Part shown: positions 12,236 through 24,376 of the stretch, one piece after another
Numbering within the stretch: position 1 is the stretch's first letter
Layout of the letters: every line of letters starts with the position of its first letter
Assembly (NCBI RefSeq): GCF_902459465.1
Contig: NC_047078.1
Location: 902,191-966,190, forward strand
Reading direction: 5' to 3'
Origin: Asterias rubens
Lineage: Eukaryota; Echinodermata; Asteroidea; Forcipulatida; Asteriidae
Length of the DNA: 64,000 nt
The notes under the pieces: generated by a model
Seen by the model: the letters and a program-made list of their open reading frames with translations, nothing else
Database searches by the model: none
What the model was told of the DNA's origin: nothing
Program-made: the position numbers and the translations under genes

Positions 12236-13754
12236 CCTTGTGTACTTATCAAGGTTTGCCTCAAAATGTTCACAAGGCGTACTTATTAAATTTTGCCTCA
12301 AAATGTTCACAAGTCTATAACCTTGCGTACTTATCAAATTTGGCCTCATAATGTTCACAAGGCTATATATAACCTTGCGTACTTATCAAATTTTGCCTCA
12401 AAATGTCACCTTGCTTACTTATCAAATTTTGCCTGAAAATGTTCACAAGGCTATTACCTTGCATACTTATCAAATTTTGCCTCAAAATGTTTACAAAGCT
12501 TTAACCTTGCGTACTTATCAAATTTTGCCTCAAAATGTTTACAAGGCTATAACCTTGTGTACTTATCAAATTTTGCCTGAAACTGTTCACAAGGCTATAA
12601 CATTGTGTTCTTATCAAATTTTACCTCAAAATATTCACAAGGCTATAACCTTGCATACTTGTCAAATTTGGCCTCATAATGTTCACAAGGCTACATATAA
12701 CCTTGCGTACTTAACAAATTTTGCCTCAAAATATCACCTTGCTTACTTATAAAATTTTGCCTGAAAATGTTCACAAGGCTATAACCTTGTGTACTTATCA
12801 AATTTTGCCTGAAACTGTTCACAAGGCTATAACCTTGTGTTCTTATCAAATTTTACCTCAAAATATTCACAAGGCTATAACCTTGCGTACTTATCAAATT
12901 TTGCCTCAAAATGTTCACAAGGCTATAACCTTGCGTAGTTATCAAATTTTGCCTCAAAATGTTCACAAGGCTATAACCTTGTGTACTAATCAAATTTTGC
13001 CTCAAAATGTCACCTTGCTTACTTATAAAATTTTGCCTGAAAATGTTCACAAGGCTATAACCTTGCATACTTATCAAATTTTGCCTGAAAATGTTCACAA
13101 GGCTATAACCTTGCGTACTTATCAAATTTTGCCTCAAAATGTTCACAAGGCTATAACCTTGCGTACTTATCAAATTTTGCCTCAAAATGTTCACAAGGCT
13201 ATAACCTTGTGTACTAATCAAATTTTGCCTGAAAATGTTCACAAGGCTATAACCTTGCGTACTTATCAAATTTTGCCTGAAAATGTTCACAAGGTGTACT
13301 AATCAAATTTTGCCTGAAAATGTTCACAAGGCTATAACCTTGTGTACTTATCAAATGTTGCCTGAAAATGTTCACAAGGCTATAACCTTGTGTACTTATC
13401 AAATTTTGCCTGAAAATGTTCACAAGGCTATAACCTTGTGTACTTATCAAATTTTGCCTCAAAATGTTCACAAGGCGTACTAATCAAATTTTGCCTCAAA
13501 ATATTCACAAGGCTATAACCTTGCATACTTGTCAAATCTGGCCTCAAAGTGTTCACAAGGCTATAACCTTGTGTACTTATCAAACTTTGCATGAAAATGT
13601 TCACAAGGCTATAAAACCTTGTGTACTTATAAAATATTGCCTCAAAGTGTACTAATCAAACTTTGCATGAAAATATTCACAAGGCTATAACCTTGTGTAC
13701 TTATCAAATTTTGCCTCAAAGTGTTCACAAGGCTATAACCTTGTGTACTTATCA
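12236..13754. repeat. 48-bp minisatellite between the two convergent genes, about 31 copies
   Basis: The unit runs from CCTTGYGTACTTATCAAA through TTTTGCCTCAAAA to GTTCACAAGG. Each unit is itself a quasi-palindrome (CCTTGTG...CACAAGG). Because 48 is a multiple of 3, it produces repetitive ORFs on both strands, which are not genes. Some units are shortened. Confidence 0.95.
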
Positions 13755-13759
13755 CAATT

Positions 13760-14570
13760 GGCTGTAGCCGCCACTTCAAATATGGAGTCATTCTCAGAAA
13801 ATACAAACAAACAATCTGATTTTGGTTTGAAATACTTATATTAATACATTTCTGCAAAGAGATAGTTCATAAAAAAGTATATAAAACATATAATTTCCTC
13901 AATGATAGAATAATTTATAGTTTTTTTGGAAGAGAACGTAGTAAACATACCAGGTATTGCTTTCTGATGGGCCGTAACCCACGTATGAACGTCACACAAT
14001 TTATGCACTTACAGGACAACAACTACCTATTTTCAGCCTCATCTGATAAATAAAATCTCAGAAAATAGTTAAACGACTAGAAAAAAAAGAAAACAAATAT
14101 TTACAAAATTATAATATCGAAATATACACAAAAAGGTGTATATACATAGAAGACAAATCAGCCTACTAAGTTCACAAAAAGTTGTGGTATATAAAAGATA
14201 TATGTTTTAGAAAACCTAAAAGAGCATTTTGTTTAAATGCTGCTTTTTTAAGAAATCTATTTGCAAAAATCATGTCAATTCTCAAAATATATTGTCCACA
14301 ACAACATTGTGGATAAATGTTTACATCGTCACTCCTGTCCAAGCTTGTTTAACAACGCAAAGAGAACGCATTCCATTGGTTGACTGAGCGTGTGCGTATT
14401 CTGCGTGGAGGAATTCAACCAATAGAATGCGTTCTCCTTGCGTCGTTATTATTTTCGTTATCGCTGCAGTGTGACTCAGCCTTTAGTTCCACTTAATATA
14501 GTTCTTGATCAGTCATCCAAATACTCAGTCCAGACAAAACTAGTTAATAAGTTTCTAAAGCAAATTAATG
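13760..14570. other. Convergent 3' flanks with nothing recognised
   Basis: Very AT-rich. A short inverted pair, ATAGAATGCGTTCTC and GAGAACGCATTCCATTG, lies near 14360-14440. Confidence 0.4.
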
Positions 14571-14574
14571 TATA

Positions 14575-14580
14575 TTTATT
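14575..14580 (-). promoter_or_regulatory. Candidate poly(A) signal of the NACHT gene
   Basis: AATAAA on the minus strand, 186 bases after the stop codon. Confidence 0.4.
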
Positions 14581-14765
14581 TTAAATATTAAGATTTTATA
14601 CTTAAATCTTTTAAAAAATTTGTTGGACGGATTCAACAGTTTGGAAGGCACATCTTTAAAGGCCACTTTATGAGAAAGACATCAGGTTCCTGTTTGTGTT
14701 ACACAATCGACCACCACATACCAGACTGATCCGGTTCTATCCAGTTCAAACCTGTTCCTTCCAGT

Positions 14766-14939
14766 TCAAACTTGTACATTGTTCATCATTTCATTCAGAT
14801 CATTCTCATCTTCGTTACCGTCATTCTGAGCTTGCCGCTCCCGCTCTTCGGCTTCCATCTGAGTCAGAAGCCGTTTGTACTGAGGCCGGGCTAGCGTTTT
14901 TCGTGCTCGTTCTGTTTTTGGATGATGATACCCAAAAAC
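14766..14939 (-). CDS. NACHT gene exon 22: C-terminus
   Basis: 57 codons plus TGA. It opens VFGYHHPKTERARKTL, the usual TPR-end motif (GxxHPxTA), then a charged coiled stretch (QMEAEERERQAQ) and an acidic Asn-rich tail. Confidence 0.9.
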   Translation of the reverse strand, partial: VFGYHHPKTERARKTLARPQYKRLLTQMEAEERERQAQNDGNEDENDLNEMMNNVQV

Positions 14940-17900
14940 CTGCAAGCACACAAATAAAACACAAAAATTAAGTTTGTGGAGTCCATTGAATAGTTTAATA
15001 GGGTTGCACATTGTTGGTTTTCGGCTTGATCCTTCATACTTATTATTGTTAGTCTAAACAATATCAACTTGCCCCGCCCCTCCCCTCCGTTTTTTTTAAA
15101 TATTATTTCTTTAACAATGGAGAGACGTGATTACCGTTGTCGCTTCTGCTCCCCGCCCGCATGGACACCATGAAGCATGGACTGGCTTACGGTGTAAAAT
15201 AAAAAAATGGCATCGGTGATGTCGATGTCAAAAAAATATCGATCAAGTTTTTTGATCTACGACGGACGTTACCTTCAAATACAACAATGCCATTATAAGA
15301 AATCCCTTGCACGTCTTGTGATAGTTATAATTGTAATATTCGAACTACAAGACCAAATAACCACTCAAAGTTCTTGCGACATTTTTATTGTGATAACTTA
15401 TACTCTTTCAGTCTGACGATTCAGTTCGCACACCCAATGCAATCACTCGACACCCTTCACTAGCTACAATTGTGAAAGTAACCTCTCGTATTTCTTGCAA
15501 AAGTTCAGCTTGTGAAACTTACCTCTTCACTGCAACGATGCCATCTAATAAACCACTCGCACGCTTTGCGATAGTTTCGATTGTCCTCGTGAAAGATTCC
15601 GATATTAAGAAAGAGACGAGAGCTGAGGACGCTGTTCTCACCGTAGGCTTGGAGACACATATCGAGAGATTCCATACATACCTGAAGAAATCCAACGAGG
15701 GAAATTTGTTCGGTTATTTTGGAATAATTACGACAGTATTATACAATGATGTTTTCTATCCTTACCAAAATGAATTTAAGTTCTTACAACCAAAATAAAA
15801 AAAAAAAACAATGTGTCTTATTTTTACACGCTGAAAATCAAGCATGGTTTGCACTATTTTCACCTTACCCACAAAATGGATTAAACAAAACTTTTCCCAG
15901 GTTCATTTCAAGTATATGGTTATCACACAAAACATGAACACTGTTTGAGACTATTTTGTCAGCTCTACTATTCTTACCTTTTATCTTTACATCTTCCCCA
16001 GCCGTGTCTTCCCCAGCCGTGACACTTGTCACCTTAACCCTGAAGAGCCCCATGTGACACCGGTGTCACATTTAAATAAAAAACATTAAAAAATTGAAAA
16101 ATTAAAAAACCCTCATCAAAACACCCACCAAAGCCCAAAGTGAACTCTGTGTCACATAATAGCCCCCTTTTTTGACGGATATATAAGTTTTTGACCAGGT
16201 CATGACCTCTTGAAGGTTGACGAAGAAGCCATACCTACTTGCACGATATACTTGACATTTTGACGTTTTTTTTCTCCAGAAATTATGTTACAATGCAATA
16301 ATTAGTACATATAATAATGATCAGTATATAGGAGAGATTATGTAGAAAAAAGATTACGGGAAAATAACTTTTATTTCTATAGATATGGGTGATTTGCTAA
16401 TTATGTACACCGGTGTCACATTGGGCTACATTGGGCATGAAATACATGCCTAAAATAGCGTCTGTTTGACAAATCAGTAACCAACCGTGCAATGAGTTTT
16501 GCGATTGGGTGCATTCTAACTTGTACGTTCTCAAGTGTAACGCAAGACTTATTCCAAAATAGGCGATTTTGGACCTATAAATGTCAAACAGACCATATCA
16601 CACCTTGAGTATGACGATATTGCGCTTTTCTAACTCTGCGTATTGCGCTAATGTACTTTTGCGTAAATCGCGTTTGTGTGATACCTTATAATTGTTATCT
16701 TCAAGTACGCGCTTATCCTCCAATCAGATTTGCAGAATGGAATGGTGATAAAGACCGTATTGAATATGACGTCACCGTACATATATCTGACCTACAACAT
16801 GACGTCTGTGCGCGTGTGCGCGCAAATGGCGTAGAAACAAAACCAGGAATGTTGCATGCTGCGTGCTTCATTGATGTGCGTGTTTGGACGCGCATATGGT
16901 TTGCCGTACAAAATGGCGACTTTCGAATAGCGGAGAAGCGGTTATAGCGGAGATACGGTCTATGCACGCGCCCATATCATCACCTGCGTATTGTGTGTTC
17001 TATGTCACAAACCAAGTGTGCTTGAAGATAAATGCGTTATAACACACGCGCTCTCATGGAAATATGAACAAAATCTAGCGCGTCTGCGTCCCATATCCAA
17101 CGATGCCAAAGGTCGAGTTCGATATGGGACGCAATTGCGCTATATTTTTTCGTATTTCCGCGAGCGTGCGTGTGATAACATATGAGTGACATTGATTGTA
17201 AACTGTTTGTAAATAGTAACCTTGTAACATACAGCTAAGGTTTTTCAAAATGTGTATGCTCAATCACCCAATGTGACATATGTGTCACATTCCGTAACTA
17301 TGGTCAAATTGACACCCTAACTACTTGATTTGTACCTTCAAATAATTTGTTTTCACTGGCAGTTTTTCTTGGGTTCCCTAGGGTTAAGCAAGACACTTAA
17401 CCATTGCTTCGTCCTTCGGTTGGGACGTAAAGCCATTGGTCCCATGTGTTGTGTAACGCATGTTTAAGAACCCAGTGCACTTATCGAAAAGAGAAGGGGT
17501 TTGCCCCGGTGTTCCTGGCTGTGGCTGCTGTATGCGCCCTAGCACCTTGTAAACCCTTATGAGGTGCTAACTTATTGGGTCTCAAAATTCATCACTGCAA
17601 CAACCTATCTTTCTGAAAGTTTGTATATACTCAGCGCCTTGAGTACCTTGTTTGGTAGATACGTGCGCTATTAAGACTTTGTTATTATATTGTTTTATTA
17701 CAAGAAAAGAAACAAACTGACTAACCTCCAGTTGTTCTTCATCTCCCCGTGGTAGCAGTATTCCTTTGGTCATAATCGCATCAGCCAAAAAACCGTCGTT
17801 CCCCAACTGGTAGAGGAAGAAAAGTAAGAAGAAAAAAACCAAGAGAATTAAAAGCAGTGGACATTATTGGTAATTGTCAAAGGCTAGCCTTCACAGTTGG

Positions 17901-20900
17901 TGTATCTCAACATAAGCATAAAATAACAAACCTGTGAAAATTTGAGCTCAATCGGTCATTGAACTTGCGAGATAATAATGAAAGAAAAAAACACCCTAAT
18001 GTCACACGAAGTTGTGTGCGTTTAGATGGTTGATTTCGAGACCTCAAGTTCTAAATCTGGGGTCTCGAAATCAAATGCGTGGAAAATTACTTCTTTCTCG
18101 AAAACTATGGCACTTCAGAGGGAGCCGTTTCTCACAATGTTTTATACCATCAACCTCTCACCATTACTCGTCACCAAGAAAATTTGAATGCTAACAATTA
18201 TTTTGAGTAGTTACCAATAGTTACCACTGCCATTAAAGTGAGCAAATTCTACAAACTGGTATCCACAACTACTTTAGAATCAGGGGCCCATTTCTTAGAG
18301 CTGATAAGCACAAAAATTTGCCTAGCATGAAATTTCTGCCTTGATAAAAACAGGATTACAAACCAAATTTCCAAGTGATTTTCAGGATAAGCAAACAACA
18401 GCTGAATACCTGTAACAAGCAATATGCAACAAATGCAAATGTGGTTGGTAATCCTGTTTTTATCTAGGAAGAAATTTCTTGCTAAGCAAATTTGTGTGCT
18501 TAGCAGCTGTATGAAATCGGGCCCTGGTTTGCTTAATGGTTTCTTTACTTGCTTTCTTTCACCTCTAAGTAGACCAAGATTTTAAACCTTTTTCAAGACT
18601 AATGCTCAGAGAGTTAATTTTCTATAAACGCTGTGACTTGTTTTCACTTTTTTCATATGAATGTTATATAATGGTTTAATGTTTGATTGTGTGAAATGTT
18701 GACAATAATCCATTATCCCCCGGAAAAAAAGAAAAAAGAAAAAAAAAAACAGATTTCAAACCCCGGCCCAGGTTGAATACCTCTTACTTCCATTGAGTGA
18801 TTAAGTATACCACAGACACAAATGATACACATCTCTTACATGTCTTAATGCAGTTATTGTTCAAATCAAACAAGATAAAATGCATGTTGTCAGGAATCAA
18901 GAAGCTTGTTCTCATTTTTAATCCGGTCTTGTAAAATAAATTCGTTTTTTTTTTAACATTTTGAGTTTTAAGTCTTGTGGATTTTTTGCCGAAGTTGCGT
19001 ATAGAAAAGGGCCTGGGGTGGATTTCACAAAGAGTTAAGACTAGTCTTATCTCGAGTTAGGCCTGGGGTTGATTTCACACAGAGTTAGGACTAGTCCTAA
19101 CTTAGGACTAGGACTAGACTAGTCCTAAAAACGTACAGCTAGTCCTAAGTTAGGACTAGTAACTGGTCCTAACTCGAGATAAGACTAGTCCTAACTCTTT
19201 GTGAAATCCACCCCTACTCAACCGAACTTAGGACTAGCCTTAAGTTTACAATATCTCCTAGGACTAGTCCTAAGTTAGGACTAGTCTTAAGTTTCAATAT
19301 CTCCTAGGACTGGTCCTAAGTTAGGACTAGTCCTAACTCATTGTGAAATCGGCCCCAGAGAAGTAATAATAAAGGTTGTTATCAAACAGTTGGGTTCACC
19401 TCTTTGAAGATTTGGATGGCTCGTTCAATGCAAGCTTTCCCTTCGTCAATGGCTTCCTGACCAGAGAGGTTATTATCCGCACCTGTCTCCATCCACGCCT
19501 CCAGATTGAATGCTAGCTGAGTCAAACTCCTCCCAAGTTTGAACTAGACAAGAAATCGGAGAAAAACAAGACGCTATTGACGCTACTGAACATTATTGAT
19601 AATTACTCAAAATAATTGTTAGCATAATAAGTTACCTGGTAATGAGCGACGGAAAGCTGTTGATAGTATAACAAAATGTGAGAATCGGCTCCCTCTGAAG
19701 TAACGTAGTTTTTTGAGAAATAAAGAAGTAATTTCTCACGAAAATATTTTAAATAAGTTCGAGGCCTCAGTTGAGGTCTCAAACTTAAGCATCTGAAAGC
19801 ACATGTGCAACAAGGGTGTTTTTTCTTCCATTATCCGGAATAACTTGCTTATTTTTCACATGTTACTGGCAAAAATTTCATGCCATATACATTGCTTGTG
19901 ACTGGTATTTAGCTGTGGTTGGCTCAGTGGTTTCTGTCCCTGCCGTTCATGGCGCTGAAATTGGGCAGTCAGGTTGGCTCAGTGGTTTCTGTCCCTGCCG
20001 TTCATGGCGCTGAAATTGGGCAGTCAGGTTGGCTCAGTGGTTTCTGTCCCTGCCGTTCATGGCGCTGAAATTGGGCAGTCAGGTTGGCTCAGTGGTTTCT
20101 GTCCCTGCCGTTCATGGCGCTGAAAGCTCAGTGGTTTCTTCTCCTAGTTGCCTTTCATTTCTATGGACCCCGGTTCGATTCCCGGACTGGAGACTTGCAT
20201 TGTGGATGGGGTTTTGCAGTCCCTACCTGACTGCACGGGTTTTCCCTAAAGGGGTTTTCCTCCAACTGAAAACAAACCTCTAAAACTGAAATTTCTTCAA
20301 AAGGTTGGTGTGATGTTTCCATTTCATTGGAGCTCTGGTATTTCTGATTAGCGGAGTGTGGGTTCGAGTCCCACTCATGGCACTTGTGTCCTTGAGCAAG
20401 ACTAGGATTGGTACTGACATAAAAGAACCAGAACACTTATCATGGAAGAGTATGGGTAAACCCCGGTGTTGGTTCACACAGCATACAGCCGTGCTGCGAG
20501 TTACCACGCTCTAAGCTAATCATTCACATAAATCATCTCTGCCCTCACAGGTACCCATTTACCCCTGGGTGGAGAGAAGCAATGGTTAGGTGTCTTGCTC
20601 AAGGACACAAGTGTCACGACCGGGACTGAACCCACATACCGATGAACCTCCAAGCCATGACACGCCACATTGATTGATTCACGTACTTTGTTAGCTCTCC
20701 CAGGTAACGTCTCTCTTATCGCGATGGATTGACGGGCGAACTTAATGAGGTGACCCAGTTCGGTTATCTGCCACCTCTCGATCCACTGATATAATTTCAG
20801 TTTCTGTGAAGAAAAGAAAAAAAAAAACAGAGAGAGAAATTTTATTTTGGTTAAGCAGTCAAAAAACCCATAACCTGAGGGAGGACAAAGGCTAAGTTTG

Positions 20901-23900
20901 CACATGGTCCATGTGTTTTTTTTTGCATGGTACTCAAGACATGTTTTTCAGCATGGACATTAAAGAGATGCTGCAGTGAATTCAAATAAAACAGTCAATT
21001 TTGCTTTCATTTATTTCTGATATATGTATTGAACATCAATAAAATGTGTTTTGTTTGTTCCCGACATATCTGACTTGCGTTATTAGCGAATAAGTCATGC
21101 CCCCCCCCCCCTTTTGTGGATTGTTATCGCCCCCCTACCATCGACGTCACGTCGGGAATTCAAACATATCGTCGGCAAAAAGAATCTGGTCCCTAACTAC
21201 ACGTGCCGAGGTACCAGGCCACACAGTGCACACGTCTCTATATGCACACAGCCAGGGGGCCCGATGGCTCGGGTTACTGACGTCACGTTTATGCAAATGA
21301 AGGCTCCCTTTTAGGGGCGGGGTGGGTTCCCCTAATCTCTCAAAAACCATTTTTAAAATACTTGCGCATTTAATAAAAAATATAAAAAAATATTTCAGGT
21401 TTAAAAAGTCATGGTTAATCGTTTAAATGAATAAAAAAAACACTGCAGCCACCCTTTAAGCCCTAGGTCCTGTGTATTGGGATTGGCAGTGCACATAAAA
21501 GAACCAAGACGATTAACATGGAAGAGCAGGGGTTAACCCCGGTGTTTCTGGTTCACATAGCAAGCACCCTTGCTGACAGGTATCCCCGCGGCCAGCAAGC
21601 TAGGGTGATGAACTTCATATCGGCCACCAGAGGACGAATGGTCATTGTGCGACCTTGGCCAAAGTTAAAGCGAAAAATGTCAAGGTCAAAAGTATAAAAA
21701 AAAAAATGTTTGGGGTACAATTCAAATTCTCTACCTTAAATTAATTTCCTTGCGCTACTGAGAATTTCACACTAAATTGATACTTACATCATCATAAATG
21801 TCTGCAGCGAGAGAATACACCTCCACCATGCGCTCTGGGCGCTCGCCTAGTTCCGTTTCCATGCTGATACATGTTTTCAGGAATTTGAAGGAGTCTTCAT
21901 GTGCGCCAGCATGGACCCTGAGGAATGGAAAGCATTCAAATTGAGGTCTTGTTTTTTGTCCATACAGAAAAAGAAAAAATTTGTCGTCAAGAAAGGGTTA
22001 AAGGGAATAAATAAGTCCTTAAGGGAGGAAAGACATTTTCATTTCCTGTCAGAGAAATTCACCTGGAAAGGTGAATGATACATGTAGTAGGAGGGTTGAC
22101 AGTGTACTGTAGATGCCTTCACCGCATGATATTATCTATCATCAAAACCATGGTGGATGATAATGAATGGTCTGACAATAGGAGGGTTGACTGTGTACTG
22201 TGTAGATGCATTCACCGCATGATATTATCTATCATCAAAACCATGGTGGATGATAATGAATGGTCAGACAGTATGAGGGTTGACTGTGTACTGTTTAGAT
22301 GCATTTACCGCATGATATTATCTATCATCAAAACCATGGTGGATGATAATGAATGGTCAGACAGTAGGAGGGTTGACTGTGTACTGTGTAGATGCATTCA
22401 CGGCATGATATTACCTATCATCAAAACCATGGTGGATGATAATGAATGGTCAGACAGTAGGAGGGTTGACTGTGTACTGTGTAGATGCATTCACGGCATG
22501 ATATTACCTATCATCAAAACCATGGTGGATGATAATGAATGGTCAGACAGTAGGAGGGTTGACTGTGTACTGTGTAGATGCATTCACGGCATGATATTAT
22601 CTATCATCAAAACCATGGTGGATGATAATGAATGGTCAGACAGTAGGAGGGTTGACTGTGTACTGTGTAGATGCATTCACCGCATGATATTATCTATCAT
22701 CAAAACCATGGTGGATGATAATGAATGGTCAGACAGTAGGAGGGTTGACTGTGTACTGTGTAGATGCATGTGAAGTCATGTTGTTTTGCGGTAACACCAT
22801 GTGTATACATGTACTTGATTGGTACATTAGTCTTTTGATAACTCGCTTTGGGCGTGTCGTGGCCGAGCAGATAAGACCACTGAATTCAAGCTCTGGTGTT
22901 TCTGATCAGCAAAGTGTGGGTTTGAATCCCGGTCGTGACACTTGTGTCCTTGAGCAAGACACTTTACCATAAACTTCTCTCCACCCACAGGTAAATGGGT
23001 ACATGTGAGGGCAGAGTTGGTTGTTGTGAGTGATTAGCTTAGGCGCTACATATTTGGCGGCACAGGCTGTATACTCAGGGAGCTGAGATGGTTTAAGGAA
23101 TGATTTGAGGCCCAGTGACCAGGGGTAATAATGTTGAAGCGTCATGAGCGTCGCTGCGTGAAGGACCGCAGAGTAGATTTTCGGAATTCGGGCGATTTAA
23201 TTAACAACAATACTCACATCACTCTTGTGATTTGCTCGTGTCTCCTAGAGACGACATCTTTGCTGACCGCTGGATTGTTCTTGAGGTTACGAAGACTTTC
23301 CTCATACCCGCTTAGCATCACCTTCTGCCAACCGCTGCCGAACCCCTGCCAGAATAAACAACCAAAAGGGCCCAATTTAATGAAGTCACTTAGCAGAAAA
23401 ATCTGCTTAGCAAGTTTTTGCTAAGCAAGAAATGAGTGGGGTACCAGACACAGCAAAGATAAATGCCAGTATTTTGGATTGAAACCTCTTTTTTTTGCAA
23501 AGCAAAAGTTTTCTGTGCTTAGCAACTTTTTGTGCTACTAGGCACCTCATTAAGTAATATTTCAAAGGGTGTCTTCTACCATCATTATCTTCAAACGGTG
23601 TAAGTTTAATGTAAATCTGTGGACATCGTGTTTTTCTGTAATACAAATAGTACCCAAACCCTTTAAACTGTCGTACCTCGCGCCAGTACTTGAGGAGTGC
23701 ATCGCTGAAAATCTCCACATACAGAAGATCAAACGCCTCCCAGTTGCAGAGAAATTGTTGCAGTCTTTCCTTGTCTCCTGTCTTGATAAGATGCATCGGT
23801 AGCTCCTTGGAGATGAAATATAAGATTGTTAATTATCCATTAACAAAAATTCATCAGTTTCAATCTGAATTAAAGCCCAGTGCATAATTCCTGCAAACGG

Positions 23901-24336
23901 AATGCCAAACGAATTTTGACGTCACAGCTTTTTTTCGCAGCAAATGCCTTGCAGAAGTTGGCACAGTAGGCTTGGATATCATCCATTTATAGCCTGGCTG
24001 GTAGAGCAGAAAGCACTACTGCTAACTGGAAATGTAAGGTTTGATCATCGTCATGGTGACACAAATATATAAAGAGGGAAGTATTTTACTCACTTCTACT
24101 TTTCTCTCCATTTTGTCTGAGTCAAAGAAATAGTCGGCTAGTTTATTGTGCCACCAGAGCTTATGAAGCATATCAGTGGCTCCATCGTCTTGAGGAAAGT
24201 ACCTAGGTAATCAATCAATCACAAGATATTAATCAATTATTGACAGGTAACCAATCAATCAATCAATCATCGCCCTGATTAGGAAAGTACCTATCTAGGC
24301 AGTCAATCAGTCACAAGATTCAATTGTTGACAGGTG

Positions 24337-24376
<40 letters not shown>

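Larger units (their letters stand above)
16034..17387. mobile_element. Non-autonomous piggyBac-like element with TTAA target duplication
   Basis: Bounded by TTAA on both sides (16034-16037, 17384-17387) with terminal repeats CCCTGAAGAGCCC and (inverted) CCCTAGGGAACCC. The left flank (CCAGCCGTGACACTTGT) and right flank (GCAAGACACTTAACC) are the two halves of the SINE found intact at 55110-55530. No transposase ORF. Subterminal GTGTCACA motifs recur near both ends. Confidence 0.8.

Noticed and set aside
12351..13655. Repetitive ORFs (ITL.TYQILP and NIFRQNLIST repeats) on both strands
   Set aside because: Translation of the 48-bp minisatellite between two convergent genes; no start context, exon structure or known family.
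15515..15545. A 7-nt microexon of the NACHT gene (TTGCAG|TGAAGAG|GTAAGT)
   Set aside because: It would break the frame between exons 21 and 22, which join perfectly without it.
15472..15798. 108-residue plus-strand ORF
   Set aside because: No known motif, lies in an intron of the NACHT gene and partly in a duplicated segment.
16651..16967. Overlapping ORFs of 98 and 84 residues inside the piggyBac-like element
   Set aside because: No DDE motif or zinc-binding pattern of a transposase; the region is rich in inverted repeats.
22075..22773. 232-residue ORF with CRCIHRMILSIIK repeats
   Set aside because: 93-bp minisatellite read as 31-codon units inside an intron of the opposite-strand gene.
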